Source: Flavobacteriaceae bacterium (lineage in GTDB: Bacteria > Bacteroidota > Bacteroidia > Flavobacteriales > Flavobacteriaceae). Taken from it: a stretch of 64,000 bases of DNA. This document shows positions 41,915 to 50,064 of this stretch, in pieces. Position 1 is the stretch's first letter. The number at the start of each line of letters is the position of its first letter. The notes beneath the pieces were generated by a model. That model did no database searches. It was given only the letters and a program-made list of their open reading frames with translations, and was not told the DNA's origin. Made by a program: the position numbers and the translations under genes. The DNA lies in the NCBI GenBank assembly GCA_024644725.1, contig JAHEHE010000001.1, positions 1 through 64,000 on the forward strand. Reading direction: 5' to 3'.

Positions 41915-41953
41915 AACCGTAAACAAAGTTCCTCACAAAATTTTGTTCTTCAT

Positions 41954-41980
41954 TTGATTAATTTTGAGTTAGTAAGCTAA
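41954..41980 (+). CDS. Possible 8-residue micropeptide, copy 3 (TTG start)
   Basis: Same codons as copies 1 and 2, but the start is TTG. TAA again overlaps the terminator stem. Confidence 0.22.
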   Translation: MINFELVS

Positions 41981-42008
41981 AAAGCACTTCTTTCGAAGTG
42001 CTTTTTTT
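41979..42008 (+). terminator. Terminator of small-unit copy 3
   Basis: Perfect 12-bp stem (AAAAAGCACTTC at 41979-41990 with GAAGTGCTTTTT at 41995-42006), 4-nt loop TTTC, seven-T run. As the last element before the convergent punA gene it may also stop minus-strand reading. Confidence 0.9.
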
Positions 42009-42049
42009 CGTTTCCAAAAGTCGGTTTTGGCATGTGAAATCGATTTGCG

Positions 42050-42862
42050 TCAGCAACGCCGAATGAATTCAAGAACCAGATCATTGAGTTTTTCCTCCGA
42101 TCCTCTTGCGGCCTCCTGCACTGCTTCGTGAGAAACCGGCTCAATTTTGCCCTCGATACCGAGGTCGGTGATCACCGAAAGTCCAAAGCACTTCATATCC
42201 ATGTGCCTGGCAACAATCACCTCAGGAACCGTGCTCATCCCGACCGTATCTGCACCCACCAGTCTGACCATTCGATACTCAGCCGGTGTCTCGAAGGTAG
42301 GTCCCTGAAGTGCCAGGTACACCCCTTGTCTGACGGGTATGTTCTTTTCTCCCGCAACCTCGTTCATAATCCGAATCATTTCGAGATCATAAGGCTCATG
42401 CATATCGACAAATCTGGGGCCAAAACGCGAATCGTTTTCACCCCTTAGCGGATGTTCGGGCATAAAATTGATGTGGTCCGTTATAATCATGATGTCACCG
42501 ACCTCAAAATCAGGGTTCACCCCCCCACTGGCATTCGAAACCATCAATTTCTCAACTCCGAGAAGCTTCATGACCCGCACCGGAAAAGTAACTTCCTCCA
42601 TTTCCCATCCCTCGTAATAATGGAAGCGGCCTTGCATGGCGACGACTTTTCTCCCTGAGAGTTCCCCATAGATCAGTGCACCGGTGTGACCGCTGACCGT
42701 GGAGACCGGGAAATTGGGAATGTCGTGGTACGGAATCTTCTTTTCGACCCGGATCGTCTTTGCCACACCCCCCAGTCCTGTGCCCAGGATAATGCCAATC
42801 TCAGGATTTATGATCCCCAACTCCTTTAAGAATTTAGCCGTTTCCTTGATTCTTTCGTACAT
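42050..42862 (-). CDS. punA: Purine nucleoside phosphorylase
   Basis: 270-aa trimeric-type PNP that splits inosine and guanosine with phosphate. Motifs: IGIILGTGLGGVAKTI near the start, VSGHTGALIYGELSG, GRFHYYEGWEMEEVTFPVRV, VSNASGGVNPDFEVGDIM, and the base-binding region GPTFETPAEYRMVRLVGADTVGMSTVPEVIVARH. Start at 42862 (MYERIKETAKFL). It overlaps the end of lpxK by 29 nt and is the last gene of the long minus-strand operon. With guaD the window encodes two purine salvage/breakdown steps. Confidence 0.95.
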   Translation of the reverse strand: MYERIKETAKFLKELGIINPEIGIILGTGLGGVAKTIRVEKKIPYHDIPNFPVSTVSGHTGALIYGELSGRKVVAMQGRFHYYEGWEMEEVTFPVRVMKLLGVEKLMVSNASGGVNPDFEVGDIMIITDHINFMPEHPLRGENDSRFGPRFVDMHEPYDLEMIRIMNEVAGEKNIPVRQGVYLALQGPTFETPAEYRMVRLVGADTVGMSTVPEVIVARHMDMKCFGLSVITDLGIEGKIEPVSHEAVQEAARGSEEKLNDLVLEFIRRC

Positions 42863-43877
42863 AATTGTGTATTAATTGGTTAAAGCGATCCTCTCCGTCG
42901 AGGAACCGGGTCTGAATCGGCAGGTAAAAAACTGGCAGCTCCGAGAACTCAAAGTTCCTGACAAAATCCTTTTCCGTCGTGAGCACAATTCGCTTGACAC
43001 CCTTGAGCTGATTAAATGCTGATTCAATTCTAGTGTGCTCGCTTTGGGTCAATTGATGATGGTCACGAAATTTCAAATGCTCAAAATCAATATCTTTCTC
43101 CCTCAAATACTCGAGCAGAGGCTCTGGGTTTGCAATGCCGGTGACCAGTACGATCTGACAAGAACGAAGCTCTTCCAAAGTCAAGGCACCCGTTTTACCT
43201 ATGGCTTTGTCGGCATATCTGATTCCGGTAAAGAATACTTCCTGGTTATCCTCGACCTTCAAACTGCCAAGTATCGACTTTCTTTCATTTTCCTTCAAAT
43301 CATTCGGACATTTACTAACCAGAATGACATCCGCCCTTCGGGCTCCCGTTTTCGACTCTCTCAAGTTTCCAGAAGGAAGTACCTGATCCTCAGAATACAA
43401 TTTTCCGTAACTCGTCATCAAGACGTAAAAGCCCGCTTGTATTTTCCTGTGCTGAAATGCATCATCCAAAAGCACCAGCTCCGGAGGTCCTGTGGTTTCC
43501 AGCAAAGCTGTCACACCTCGCACCCTATTCTCATCCACAGCCACCTTCACGCCATCAAACTTTTTAAAAAACTGGTAGGGTTCATCTCCAATCATTTCAG
43601 CATTGGTGCCGTTTTCTCCCAAAAGAAACCCACTGGTTTTTCTACCGTAGCCCCTGCTCAGAATGGCAAGGTCAAAATCATCTTTTAGCAGGCGGACCAA
43701 ATACTCGATCATCGGGGTTTTTCCCGTTCCACCCACACTGAGATTGCCTACCGCGATCACAGGTATCTCAAAAGAGACGGATTTCAACCATCCTCTGTCG
43801 TAGAAATAGTTTCTCAATCCGGTAATCGCTGCGTAAAGAAGCGAAAAGGGAAACAATATTTTTCGTAGGATACTCAC
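42834..43877 (-). CDS. lpxK: Tetraacyldisaccharide 4'-kinase
   Basis: Phosphorylates the lipid A disaccharide at the inner membrane, 347 aa. An N-terminal hydrophobic anchor (ILFPFSLLYAAITGLRNYFYD) is followed by the P-loop-like GNLSVGGTGKTPMIEYLVR near residue 43. Next come ILSRGYGRKTSGF, GDEPYQFFKKF, and VLLDDAFQHRKI. It lies 10 nt after ribB and overlaps punA by 29 nt. Operon partners lolA, lptG and dgkA are also envelope genes. Confidence 0.95.
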   Translation of the reverse strand: MSILRKILFPFSLLYAAITGLRNYFYDRGWLKSVSFEIPVIAVGNLSVGGTGKTPMIEYLVRLLKDDFDLAILSRGYGRKTSGFLLGENGTNAEMIGDEPYQFFKKFDGVKVAVDENRVRGVTALLETTGPPELVLLDDAFQHRKIQAGFYVLMTSYGKLYSEDQVLPSGNLRESKTGARRADVILVSKCPNDLKENERKSILGSLKVEDNQEVFFTGIRYADKAIGKTGALTLEELRSCQIVLVTGIANPEPLLEYLREKDIDFEHLKFRDHHQLTQSEHTRIESAFNQLKGVKRIVLTTEKDFVRNFEFSELPVFYLPIQTRFLDGEDRFNQLIHNYVRKNQGNG

Positions 43878-43887
43878 TCCACGTCAA

Positions 43888-45033
43888 CTAGGAGAAAGGG
43901 ACGTAATCGACTATTTCCAAACCGTAGCCGATCATCCCTACCCGTTTTCCGGAATATTTGTTATTGGAGATCAATCGGATTCTCGAAATGTTCAGATCGT
44001 GCAGGATTTGCGCGCCGATTCCAAAATCCTTCTCATCCATTTTGATAAGAGACTCGATCTCGGAGCCACTCTGAACATTTTTCAGGTTGCTCAAACGCCT
44101 GAGCAGGTCAAATGATTGGTGCTCCTGGTTGATGAACACAATGGCACCCTTGCCCTCTTTTTCAATAAGATCGAACATTTTTCCCAATTTGTCATCGGGG
44201 TTGCTCATCAAGGTTCCCAGAATGTCATTGTTGATCAGGGTGGAATTGATCCGAACCAAAACCTCGTCACCCAGTTTCCACTCCCCTTTGGTCAGGGCCA
44301 GGTGAACCTGATTGTTCGTGGTTTGCCTGTAGGCTCTCAAACAAAACCTTCCGAATCGAGTTTCCAGGCCGAAATCCTCAACTTTCTCGATCAGAGAATC
44401 ATGGTTCATTCGGTAGGCTACCAGGTCCTCAATCGAGATGATCTTCAGGTCGTACTTTTCGGCAACCTTGACCAATTGGGGCAATCGCGCCATGCTGCCA
44501 TCTTCATTCAGTATTTCAACCAGCAACCCGGCTGGTTTCAAACCGGCTAAACGCGCCAGATCGATCGCGGCCTCGGTATGACCCGTTCTGCGCAACACGC
44601 CTCCCTCTTTGGCCCTTAGCGGAAAAATATGACCGGGCCTTCCCAGGTCCTCAGGTTTTGTAGTTTCTTCTGTCAGGGCTTTCACTGTTTTGGCCCTGTC
44701 ATGGGCCGAAATTCCGGTGGTGCATCCCTGGCCAATCAAATCAACGGATACCGTGAACTGCGTATTGTGGAGAACCGTATTCTTGCCGACCATCAGGTCC
44801 AGGTCAAGATCTTCACACCTGGATTCAGTCAAAGGGGTGCAAATCAGACCTCTTCCGTGTGTCGCCATAAAATTGATCATTTCCGGGGATACCATCTCAG
44901 CTGCCGCAATAAAGTCTCCTTCATTCTCCCGGCTCTCGTCATCAACAACGATGATGAGCTTCCCCTTTTTTATGTCCTCAATGGCCGCTTCAATCGTATC
45001 GAGCCTTATTTCAGTTCGCGTGGTCTTATCCAT
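43888..45033 (-). CDS. ribB: DHBP synthase with degenerate GTP cyclohydrolase II domain (RibBX-like)
   Basis: 381 aa in the RibBA layout. Residues 1-205 are an intact 3,4-dihydroxy-2-butanone 4-phosphate synthase (DDESRENEGDFIAAAE at 31-46, GQGCTTGISAHDRAKT at 101-116, GRPGHIFPLRAKEGGVLRRTGHTEA). The second half keeps the GCH II fold (LETRFGRFCLRAY, FGIGAQILHDLNISRIRLISNN) but not its active site. The usual HSECLTGD is NSTLINND (263-270), RCDCG is replaced by MSNPDDKLG (276-284), and RQEGRGIGL by NQEHQSFDL (302-310), so all three zinc cysteines are gone. Riboflavin synthesis would need a separate RibA. Lies 3 nt after lptG. Confidence 0.92.
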   Translation of the reverse strand: MDKTTRTEIRLDTIEAAIEDIKKGKLIIVVDDESRENEGDFIAAAEMVSPEMINFMATHGRGLICTPLTESRCEDLDLDLMVGKNTVLHNTQFTVSVDLIGQGCTTGISAHDRAKTVKALTEETTKPEDLGRPGHIFPLRAKEGGVLRRTGHTEAAIDLARLAGLKPAGLLVEILNEDGSMARLPQLVKVAEKYDLKIISIEDLVAYRMNHDSLIEKVEDFGLETRFGRFCLRAYRQTTNNQVHLALTKGEWKLGDEVLVRINSTLINNDILGTLMSNPDDKLGKMFDLIEKEGKGAIVFINQEHQSFDLLRRLSNLKNVQSGSEIESLIKMDEKDFGIGAQILHDLNISRIRLISNNKYSGKRVGMIGYGLEIVDYVPFS

Positions 45034-45036
45034 CCG

Positions 45037-46479
45037 TCAGGTTTGTTTCTTGTCCAATTTGAATACTCTGTTCATAAAATTTGTAATCGGCTGTAAAAAT
45101 GCATCGATATTGAAAATTCCTTTGTCATTTGTGGCTCTGATCATCAAGAGAATACCGAATGGAAGCAAAACGAAAGTAGCCAACCAACCGCCGATAAATG
45201 GTGAGACCGTGTTGGACTCCGCCATGTTCTTTCCCAAAGTGGAAATGAAGAAATATACGACAAAAATTACGATCGCGATTATCATGGGCAGTCCAAAACC
45301 ACCTTTTCGAATGATGGAGCCCAATGGGGTGCCCACGAAGAAGAGAACCAGGCAAGCTACTGAAAATGCAATTCTCTTGTGAAATTCCGTGTTGTACCCG
45401 TTGATGATCTTCTGTCTGTCTTTCAGGGTGTCTTTGAAATTGCCGAGATTGTCAACATTTCCCTGAGCCGTGATATAAGCGTTGTCGACCAGAACCTTCA
45501 GGCTTTTATCATTGAAATTATCCATGATATCAGGCTCGAGAGGGCTATCCATGACCGTATCCTTGGTCAAACTACCCCCCTTGAGCGACAAATACAAGCG
45601 CTGGGCCCTGTTTCCTACAAACTCTTTGTAGGGTGTTTGCAAGGAGTCAATATAGAACTCGAGCTGCCTCAGGCTCAACATCTCTTTACCTGTTTTGTAT
45701 TTGACATCATCGGGGTCGAAATCCCCAATATTTGAAACATCGATATTCACCTCATACTTGTCAAAGTGAGCCTTGGTAAAGGCCATTTTTTTACGAACCA
45801 GCTGGGTCGACTTGTTCCCGATGATATCTTCATAATAAAAACCGTCCTCCAGGATAAGGGTCAGGTACCGGCTGCCCTCTTCGGAAATGATCTCACCTTG
45901 CTTCGCCGTTATGACCTTGTTGTTCACCGCATTCGATCTGAGCTCGTAAATCAGCACATTGCGAAGAAAATTTTCGTCTTTGCCAAACTTCTCGTCAAAC
46001 TTGATGCTGTAATTTGGGATTTCTGTGTTGAATGTCCCCGGAACCAAAGCTAATCCGGGTTCTTTCATTCGCATGTTGTAGATCAGGTTCTTGGATTTTA
46101 GCGAGGCGTAAGGAAACACATAATTGAGAAAAAGGAAGTTCCCGATGCTCATGACAAACATGAGTATGACAAGAGGGCGTATGAAACGTTGAAGTGATAT
46201 TCCCGCAGACTTTATTGCTGCGAACTCATAATTTTCAGCCAGGGCCCCCAGGGCCATGATGGAGGACAATAGGATGGCCACGGGCAATGCGGTCGGAACC
46301 ATCATAAGCGCCATGTACCCCAGGAACTTCAGAATAATCACCAGTCCAATACCCTTACCTGCGATCTTGTCAAATTGAAGCCAAAGTGCCTGCATGATCA
46401 TTACAAAGAGGATCACAAAAAACGTTGCGAGAAACGGGCTCAGGAAGCTCTTAAGTATGTACCGATTTAGAATCTTCAT
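45037..46479 (-). CDS. lptG: LptF/LptG-family LPS export permease
   Basis: 480-aa YjgP/YjgQ family protein of the LptBFGC complex that moves LPS out of the inner membrane. Three N-terminal membrane helices (LATFFVILFVMIMQALWL, IILKFLGYMALMMVPTALP, then VILMFVMSIGNFLFLNYVF) are followed by a large periplasmic beta domain (about residues 130-370). Three C-terminal helices come after (FSVACLVLFFVGTPLGSII, MIIAIVIFVVYFFIS, GGWLATFVLLPFGILLM). It is longer than E. coli LptG (360 aa), as usual in Bacteroidota. In an operon with lolA and lpxK. Confidence 0.93.
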   Translation of the reverse strand: MKILNRYILKSFLSPFLATFFVILFVMIMQALWLQFDKIAGKGIGLVIILKFLGYMALMMVPTALPVAILLSSIMALGALAENYEFAAIKSAGISLQRFIRPLVILMFVMSIGNFLFLNYVFPYASLKSKNLIYNMRMKEPGLALVPGTFNTEIPNYSIKFDEKFGKDENFLRNVLIYELRSNAVNNKVITAKQGEIISEEGSRYLTLILEDGFYYEDIIGNKSTQLVRKKMAFTKAHFDKYEVNIDVSNIGDFDPDDVKYKTGKEMLSLRQLEFYIDSLQTPYKEFVGNRAQRLYLSLKGGSLTKDTVMDSPLEPDIMDNFNDKSLKVLVDNAYITAQGNVDNLGNFKDTLKDRQKIINGYNTEFHKRIAFSVACLVLFFVGTPLGSIIRKGGFGLPMIIAIVIFVVYFFISTLGKNMAESNTVSPFIGGWLATFVLLPFGILLMIRATNDKGIFNIDAFLQPITNFMNRVFKLDKKQT

Positions 46480-46495
46480 GATTTAAGATTCACAA

Positions 46496-47146
46496 CTACC
46501 TGTTTATCAGGTAATTCATGTCTGTGTATTTTTTCTCATCAAAAGTGAAGGCACCGTCTCCAATATTCTCATCGGTTCGCATGTTCCTGGACGTAAGGGT
46601 GGTTCGTGTTTCATTGTTCCCAATCTCAATGACCTGGTAGATGTGTTTTGTACTCACTTCGATTCCCACAAGGATTGAAGCCACCTCTGAATCCGAATCA
46701 ATTGGGGTCAGACGCACGAATTGAATCTTTTTCCCATCTTCATTTTTCAGCTCATCCATGGCGTAGGTATAGCCCGATTTATAGAATGTGTAGAACTTCG
46801 ATGGCGTAAAGGTATTCTCGGGATCCACATCCGCATCTGAGATATTCACCTCTTCATTTTCGGGAATGATCGTATAGGTTTTCGAACCGTCAAAAATCTG
46901 GGTGGATCCAAAAAGGTTAACCACATATTTTTCGCCTTTCAACATCAGCGAACCTGTGAGCTCCTGGCTCACATCCTCGGCCTGGTTGTCAAGAACATAG
47001 TCGAAATCCATGGAAATCGTCTTATATCCACTCATGGTGGTCGAGGCTTGGTCAAGCCACTTGCCTGCTTCAGGATCATTTTGAGCTCCCAGTCCAATGG
47101 ACAGGAATGCAATCACAATAAATATACTCGCTCTTATCAACTTCAT
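46496..47146 (-). CDS. lolA: LolA-like periplasmic lipoprotein carrier
   Basis: 216 aa from the ATG at 47146, which gives the signal peptide MKLIRASIFIVIAFLSIGLG-AQ. The longer frame to 47176 would overlap ftsK and bury the signal. The mature part has the LolA opening DPEAGKWLDQASTTMSGYKTISMDF and alternating strands (LTGSLMLKGEKYVVNLFGSTQIFDG and KTYTIIPENEEVNISDAD). LolA ferries lipoproteins to the outer membrane. It sits 16 nt after ftsK and before lptG, a common Flavobacteriia order. Confidence 0.9.
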   Translation of the reverse strand: MKLIRASIFIVIAFLSIGLGAQNDPEAGKWLDQASTTMSGYKTISMDFDYVLDNQAEDVSQELTGSLMLKGEKYVVNLFGSTQIFDGSKTYTIIPENEEVNISDADVDPENTFTPSKFYTFYKSGYTYAMDELKNEDGKKIQFVRLTPIDSDSEVASILVGIEVSTKHIYQVIEIGNNETRTTLTSRNMRTDENIGDGAFTFDEKKYTDMNYLINR

Positions 47147-47162
47147 TCTATTCTCTTTTGAA

Positions 47163-49589
47163 TCAATTCTTTTCATCTTCTAATAATTGTTGAAGGGCTG
47201 CCAGATCCGTCACAAGCACCTGACGCGCTTTGCTTCCTTCAAAAGGGCCCACGATATTTGCAGCTTCCAGCTGATCGATGATCCGGCCCGCCCGGTTATA
47301 ACCCAATTTCAGTTTTCTCTGCAGAAGAGAAGCCGAACCCTGCTGTGCGGTCACCACAAGGGCAGCTGCTTCTTCAAAAAGCTTGTCCCTTCCTTCAATG
47401 TCAATGTCAATTCCCGTGCCACTTTCCTCTCCGACGTATTCCGGTAATTGATGGGCCTGTGGATACGCGCGTTGCGATCCAATGAAATCGGTCAATCGCT
47501 CCACCTCAGGCGTATCGATGAAGGCGCACTGCAGACGAGTCAATTCATTGCCTGTAGAAATGAGCATATCCCCCTTTCCAATCAGCTGATCGGCCCCCTG
47601 AAAATCCAGGATGGTGCGCGAATCGATTTTGGAGGTCACCCTGAAGGCCACGCGAACCGGGAAGTTAGCCTTGATAATACCCGTTATTACATTCACAGAT
47701 GGCCTCTGGGTCGCAACGATCAGATGAATTCCTATCGCTCTGGCCAACTGGGCCAAACGGGCAATCGGAGTCTCGATTTCTTTTCCTGCCGTCATGATGA
47801 GATCCGCAAACTCATCTATCACAAGAACAATGTAAGGAAGATACCTGTGTCCGTTCTCCGGATTGAGCTTGCGAGCTATGAATTTTTTATTGTACTCCTT
47901 GATATTCCGAACAAAGGCGTTCTTTAGCAGATCATAGCGCTGATCCATCTCGATACAGAGTGAATTCAAGGTATTGATTACCAAGGTGGTATCGGTAATA
48001 ATGGCATCCTCGGTATCGGGTAGCTTCGCCAGATAATGACGTTCGATCTTGTTATAGAGCGTAAGTTCCACTTTCTTCGGATCGACAAGCACAAATTTTA
48101 CCTCGGCCGGGTGCTTTTTGTACAGCAGTGATGCCAATACCGCGTTCAAACCGACTGATTTCCCCTGACCCGTTGCCCCTGCCATCAGCAGGTGAGGCAT
48201 TTTTGCCAGATCAACCACAAAGGTCTCGTTGGAAATTGTTTTCCCCAATGCAATGGGAAGGTCCATTTTTGTATTCTGAAATTTCTGGGATGAAAGAACG
48301 GATTTCATAGAAACCACGGACGGCTTTTTGTTTGGAACCTCAATACCAATTGTCCCTCTTCCCGGAATGGGCGCAATTATTCGTATTCCAAGGGCCGACA
48401 GCGACAACGCGATATCATCCTCAAGATTCTTGATCTTGGAAATGCGAACCCCAGCATCCGGCACTATCTCATAAAGGGTAACGGTCGGACCTATCGTTGC
48501 CTTAATGCTTGCTATGCCAATTTTGTAGTTGTTGAGTGTATCTACAATTCTGTCTTTATTGGTCTCGAGCTCAGCTTTGTTAATCTGGATGTTCTCATTG
48601 GAATAGTCTTTTAACAAGTTGAGTTCCGGGAATCTGTACTTGGAAAGCTCAAGCTTCGGATCAAACTCCCCAAAATCCTTGACCAGGGTGTTGCTCAAGT
48701 TCTCAACAGTGTGCTCTTCAAAAATCGGGTTCTCAACCTCTATCTCCAACTCTTCTTCTTTTTCGCCAGCTTCAATTGGATCTACTTCAGTTTTTGGAGG
48801 ATCAGGTTTTTTAGGCTCTGAACGGCTCTCCAGATTCAACTCCTCCCCTTTCGTATCCAGAGACTCCCCAATCACCGTCTCAAATGAGTCAAACTCCAGC
48901 TCGATCTCCTGTTCGGTGTTCTCGTAAGTGGTGCCTTTTACAAATCCGTCATCCGTCACGTCCTCTAAAGCCTCCGATTTCGCTTTTCTCTTTGGAGGAT
49001 TTGGCAACCAACTCTTTATTCTTTGGGGGGTAATCTTAAAACGCAGAATCACAAAAATCAGAAATGAAAAAACCAGGATCAATACTACGCCTATTTCACC
49101 CAGGTAGATTTCCAAAAAGTCATTCATCTCAAAACCGACTTTGCCACCCATCAGCTCATTGTCCTTTTTGAAATGGCCCAGGGCAAGGGAGAGCCAGATC
49201 ATCATCAACAACCCGATCCGCCAGGGCCTGTACAACTGTTTTACGGGAATGTTCAGGATGATATAGAGACCCGTGAAAAAGAGCAGGATGGGAAAGAGAA
49301 AAGTGGCAACCCCGAACCCGTCATAGACAAAAAAATCAGCGAGTGTGGCCCCAAGCTTCCCAAGGATATTTTCGGCGCTCAGTGACTTGTCTGAAAGGTC
49401 ATTCAGGATGCTCTGATCCTTTTTCCAAACTTGAAGAAAAGAGTAAAACGAAATCAGAAGAAAAATAGAGGCACTGAAAACAAACACTCCAAAAACCAGA
49501 TGCGTTTGCTGACTCTTCAAAAAGCTCAAAAACTTACCCTTGCCTTTGCCTTTCTTCGCTTTGGAACTGGGTTTTTTCCGTTTCGCCAT
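47163..49589 (-). CDS. ftsK: FtsK/SpoIIIE DNA translocase
   Basis: Septal DNA pump for chromosome dimer resolution and segregation, 808 aa from the ATG at 49589 (MAKRKKPSSKAKKGKGK). Four membrane helices occupy residues about 28-190. An acidic linker follows (about 230-330, rich in E, P and D). The motor domain has Walker A GATGQGKSVGLNAVLASL near residue 460 and Walker B IVLVIDEFADLIM. The gamma DNA-reading domain, LVVTAQQGSASLLQRKLKLG, is at the C-terminus. It is in an envelope operon, downstream of dgkA and upstream of lolA. Confidence 0.97.
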   Translation of the reverse strand: MAKRKKPSSKAKKGKGKGKFLSFLKSQQTHLVFGVFVFSASIFLLISFYSFLQVWKKDQSILNDLSDKSLSAENILGKLGATLADFFVYDGFGVATFLFPILLFFTGLYIILNIPVKQLYRPWRIGLLMMIWLSLALGHFKKDNELMGGKVGFEMNDFLEIYLGEIGVVLILVFSFLIFVILRFKITPQRIKSWLPNPPKRKAKSEALEDVTDDGFVKGTTYENTEQEIELEFDSFETVIGESLDTKGEELNLESRSEPKKPDPPKTEVDPIEAGEKEEELEIEVENPIFEEHTVENLSNTLVKDFGEFDPKLELSKYRFPELNLLKDYSNENIQINKAELETNKDRIVDTLNNYKIGIASIKATIGPTVTLYEIVPDAGVRISKIKNLEDDIALSLSALGIRIIAPIPGRGTIGIEVPNKKPSVVSMKSVLSSQKFQNTKMDLPIALGKTISNETFVVDLAKMPHLLMAGATGQGKSVGLNAVLASLLYKKHPAEVKFVLVDPKKVELTLYNKIERHYLAKLPDTEDAIITDTTLVINTLNSLCIEMDQRYDLLKNAFVRNIKEYNKKFIARKLNPENGHRYLPYIVLVIDEFADLIMTAGKEIETPIARLAQLARAIGIHLIVATQRPSVNVITGIIKANFPVRVAFRVTSKIDSRTILDFQGADQLIGKGDMLISTGNELTRLQCAFIDTPEVERLTDFIGSQRAYPQAHQLPEYVGEESGTGIDIDIEGRDKLFEEAAALVVTAQQGSASLLQRKLKLGYNRAGRIIDQLEAANIVGPFEGSKARQVLVTDLAALQQLLEDEKN

Positions 49590-49665
49590 AGTCCACAAAA
49601 ATACACAAATAATTTAGCTTACAATGGCCTTTGAAATCCCATAAAACATCGTCCCTGAGCCCCGT

Positions 49666-50046
49666 TCAAAGTAAGTTCGCAACCCTTGGCGCATAGATGA
49701 TTATGCCAACCACCACAGCCAGCACAGCAGCAAACCCGACGCCTCCAGCAGAGATGTCCTTGATCCTGCCAATCTTCGGATCGTATTCGGGATTGACAAA
49801 ATCGCATAATTTCTCGACCGCGGTGTTCAAACCCTCCGCCGCCAATACCATACCGATACATAGCGTTTGGAGCATCCACTCCGTAGGCGATATGCCGACT
49901 AAAAAGCCAAGAATTGAAACAAGCACCCCAATTCCAAGCTGAACCATAATACTGTGCTCAGAACGAATCAGGATCAGCATGCCCCTGAAAGAATAGCGAA
50001 GACTCTTGAGTCTTCCTTTTACAAAACCATCTTGATTTGCAGACAT
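49666..50046 (-). CDS. dgkA: Diacylglycerol kinase (DgkA type)
   Basis: Small integral membrane kinase of 126 aa from the ATG at 50046. Three membrane helices and the signature VLAAEGLNTAVEKLCDFV (catalytic Glu and Asn) near residue 70 are clear. In Gram-positives and Bacteroidota relatives it may act on undecaprenol. Lies 18 nt after tpx. Confidence 0.92.
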   Translation of the reverse strand: MSANQDGFVKGRLKSLRYSFRGMLILIRSEHSIMVQLGIGVLVSILGFLVGISPTEWMLQTLCIGMVLAAEGLNTAVEKLCDFVNPEYDPKIGRIKDISAGGVGFAAVLAVVVGIIIYAPRVANLL

Positions 50047-50064
50047 TAAATTACCGGACCCCAA

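Larger units (their letters stand above)
41917..42009 (+). ncRNA. Small RNA-like unit, copy 3
   Basis: Third copy: AAACAAAGTTCCTCA near the 5' end, TTTTGTTCTTCATT patch, the identical core at 41955-41982, and a perfect 12-bp terminator with a 4-nt loop. The first core codon is TTG instead of ATG, the only change next to the core, while the RNA core is untouched. This favours an RNA function over a strict need for the peptide, although TTG can start translation. Confidence 0.75.
41369..42010 (+). repeat. Three-copy array of a small transcription unit (no conventional gene)
   Basis: The 729-bp gap between lipA and punA holds three diverged copies of one unit of about 90 nt, with the core starts at 41414, 41697 and 41954 (283 and 257 nt apart). 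Conserved in order: CAAARTTCCYCA near the 5' end, a TTTTGnnTTCnTT-like patch, an identical 28-nt core that ends in CTAAAA, and a terminator hairpin. The spacers between copies are AT-rich and not similar. No gene on the same strand follows; punA comes from the other side. Confidence 0.9.

Noticed and set aside
41321..42049. CRISPR array or insertion-element remnant as explanation of the three repeats
   Set aside because: Only three copies, 257-283 nt apart, no short regular spacers, no inverted terminal repeats or target duplication, and each copy ends in its own functional-looking terminator.
41321..42049. Riboswitch or attenuator leader
   Set aside because: No same-strand gene follows any copy; the next gene (punA) is convergent.
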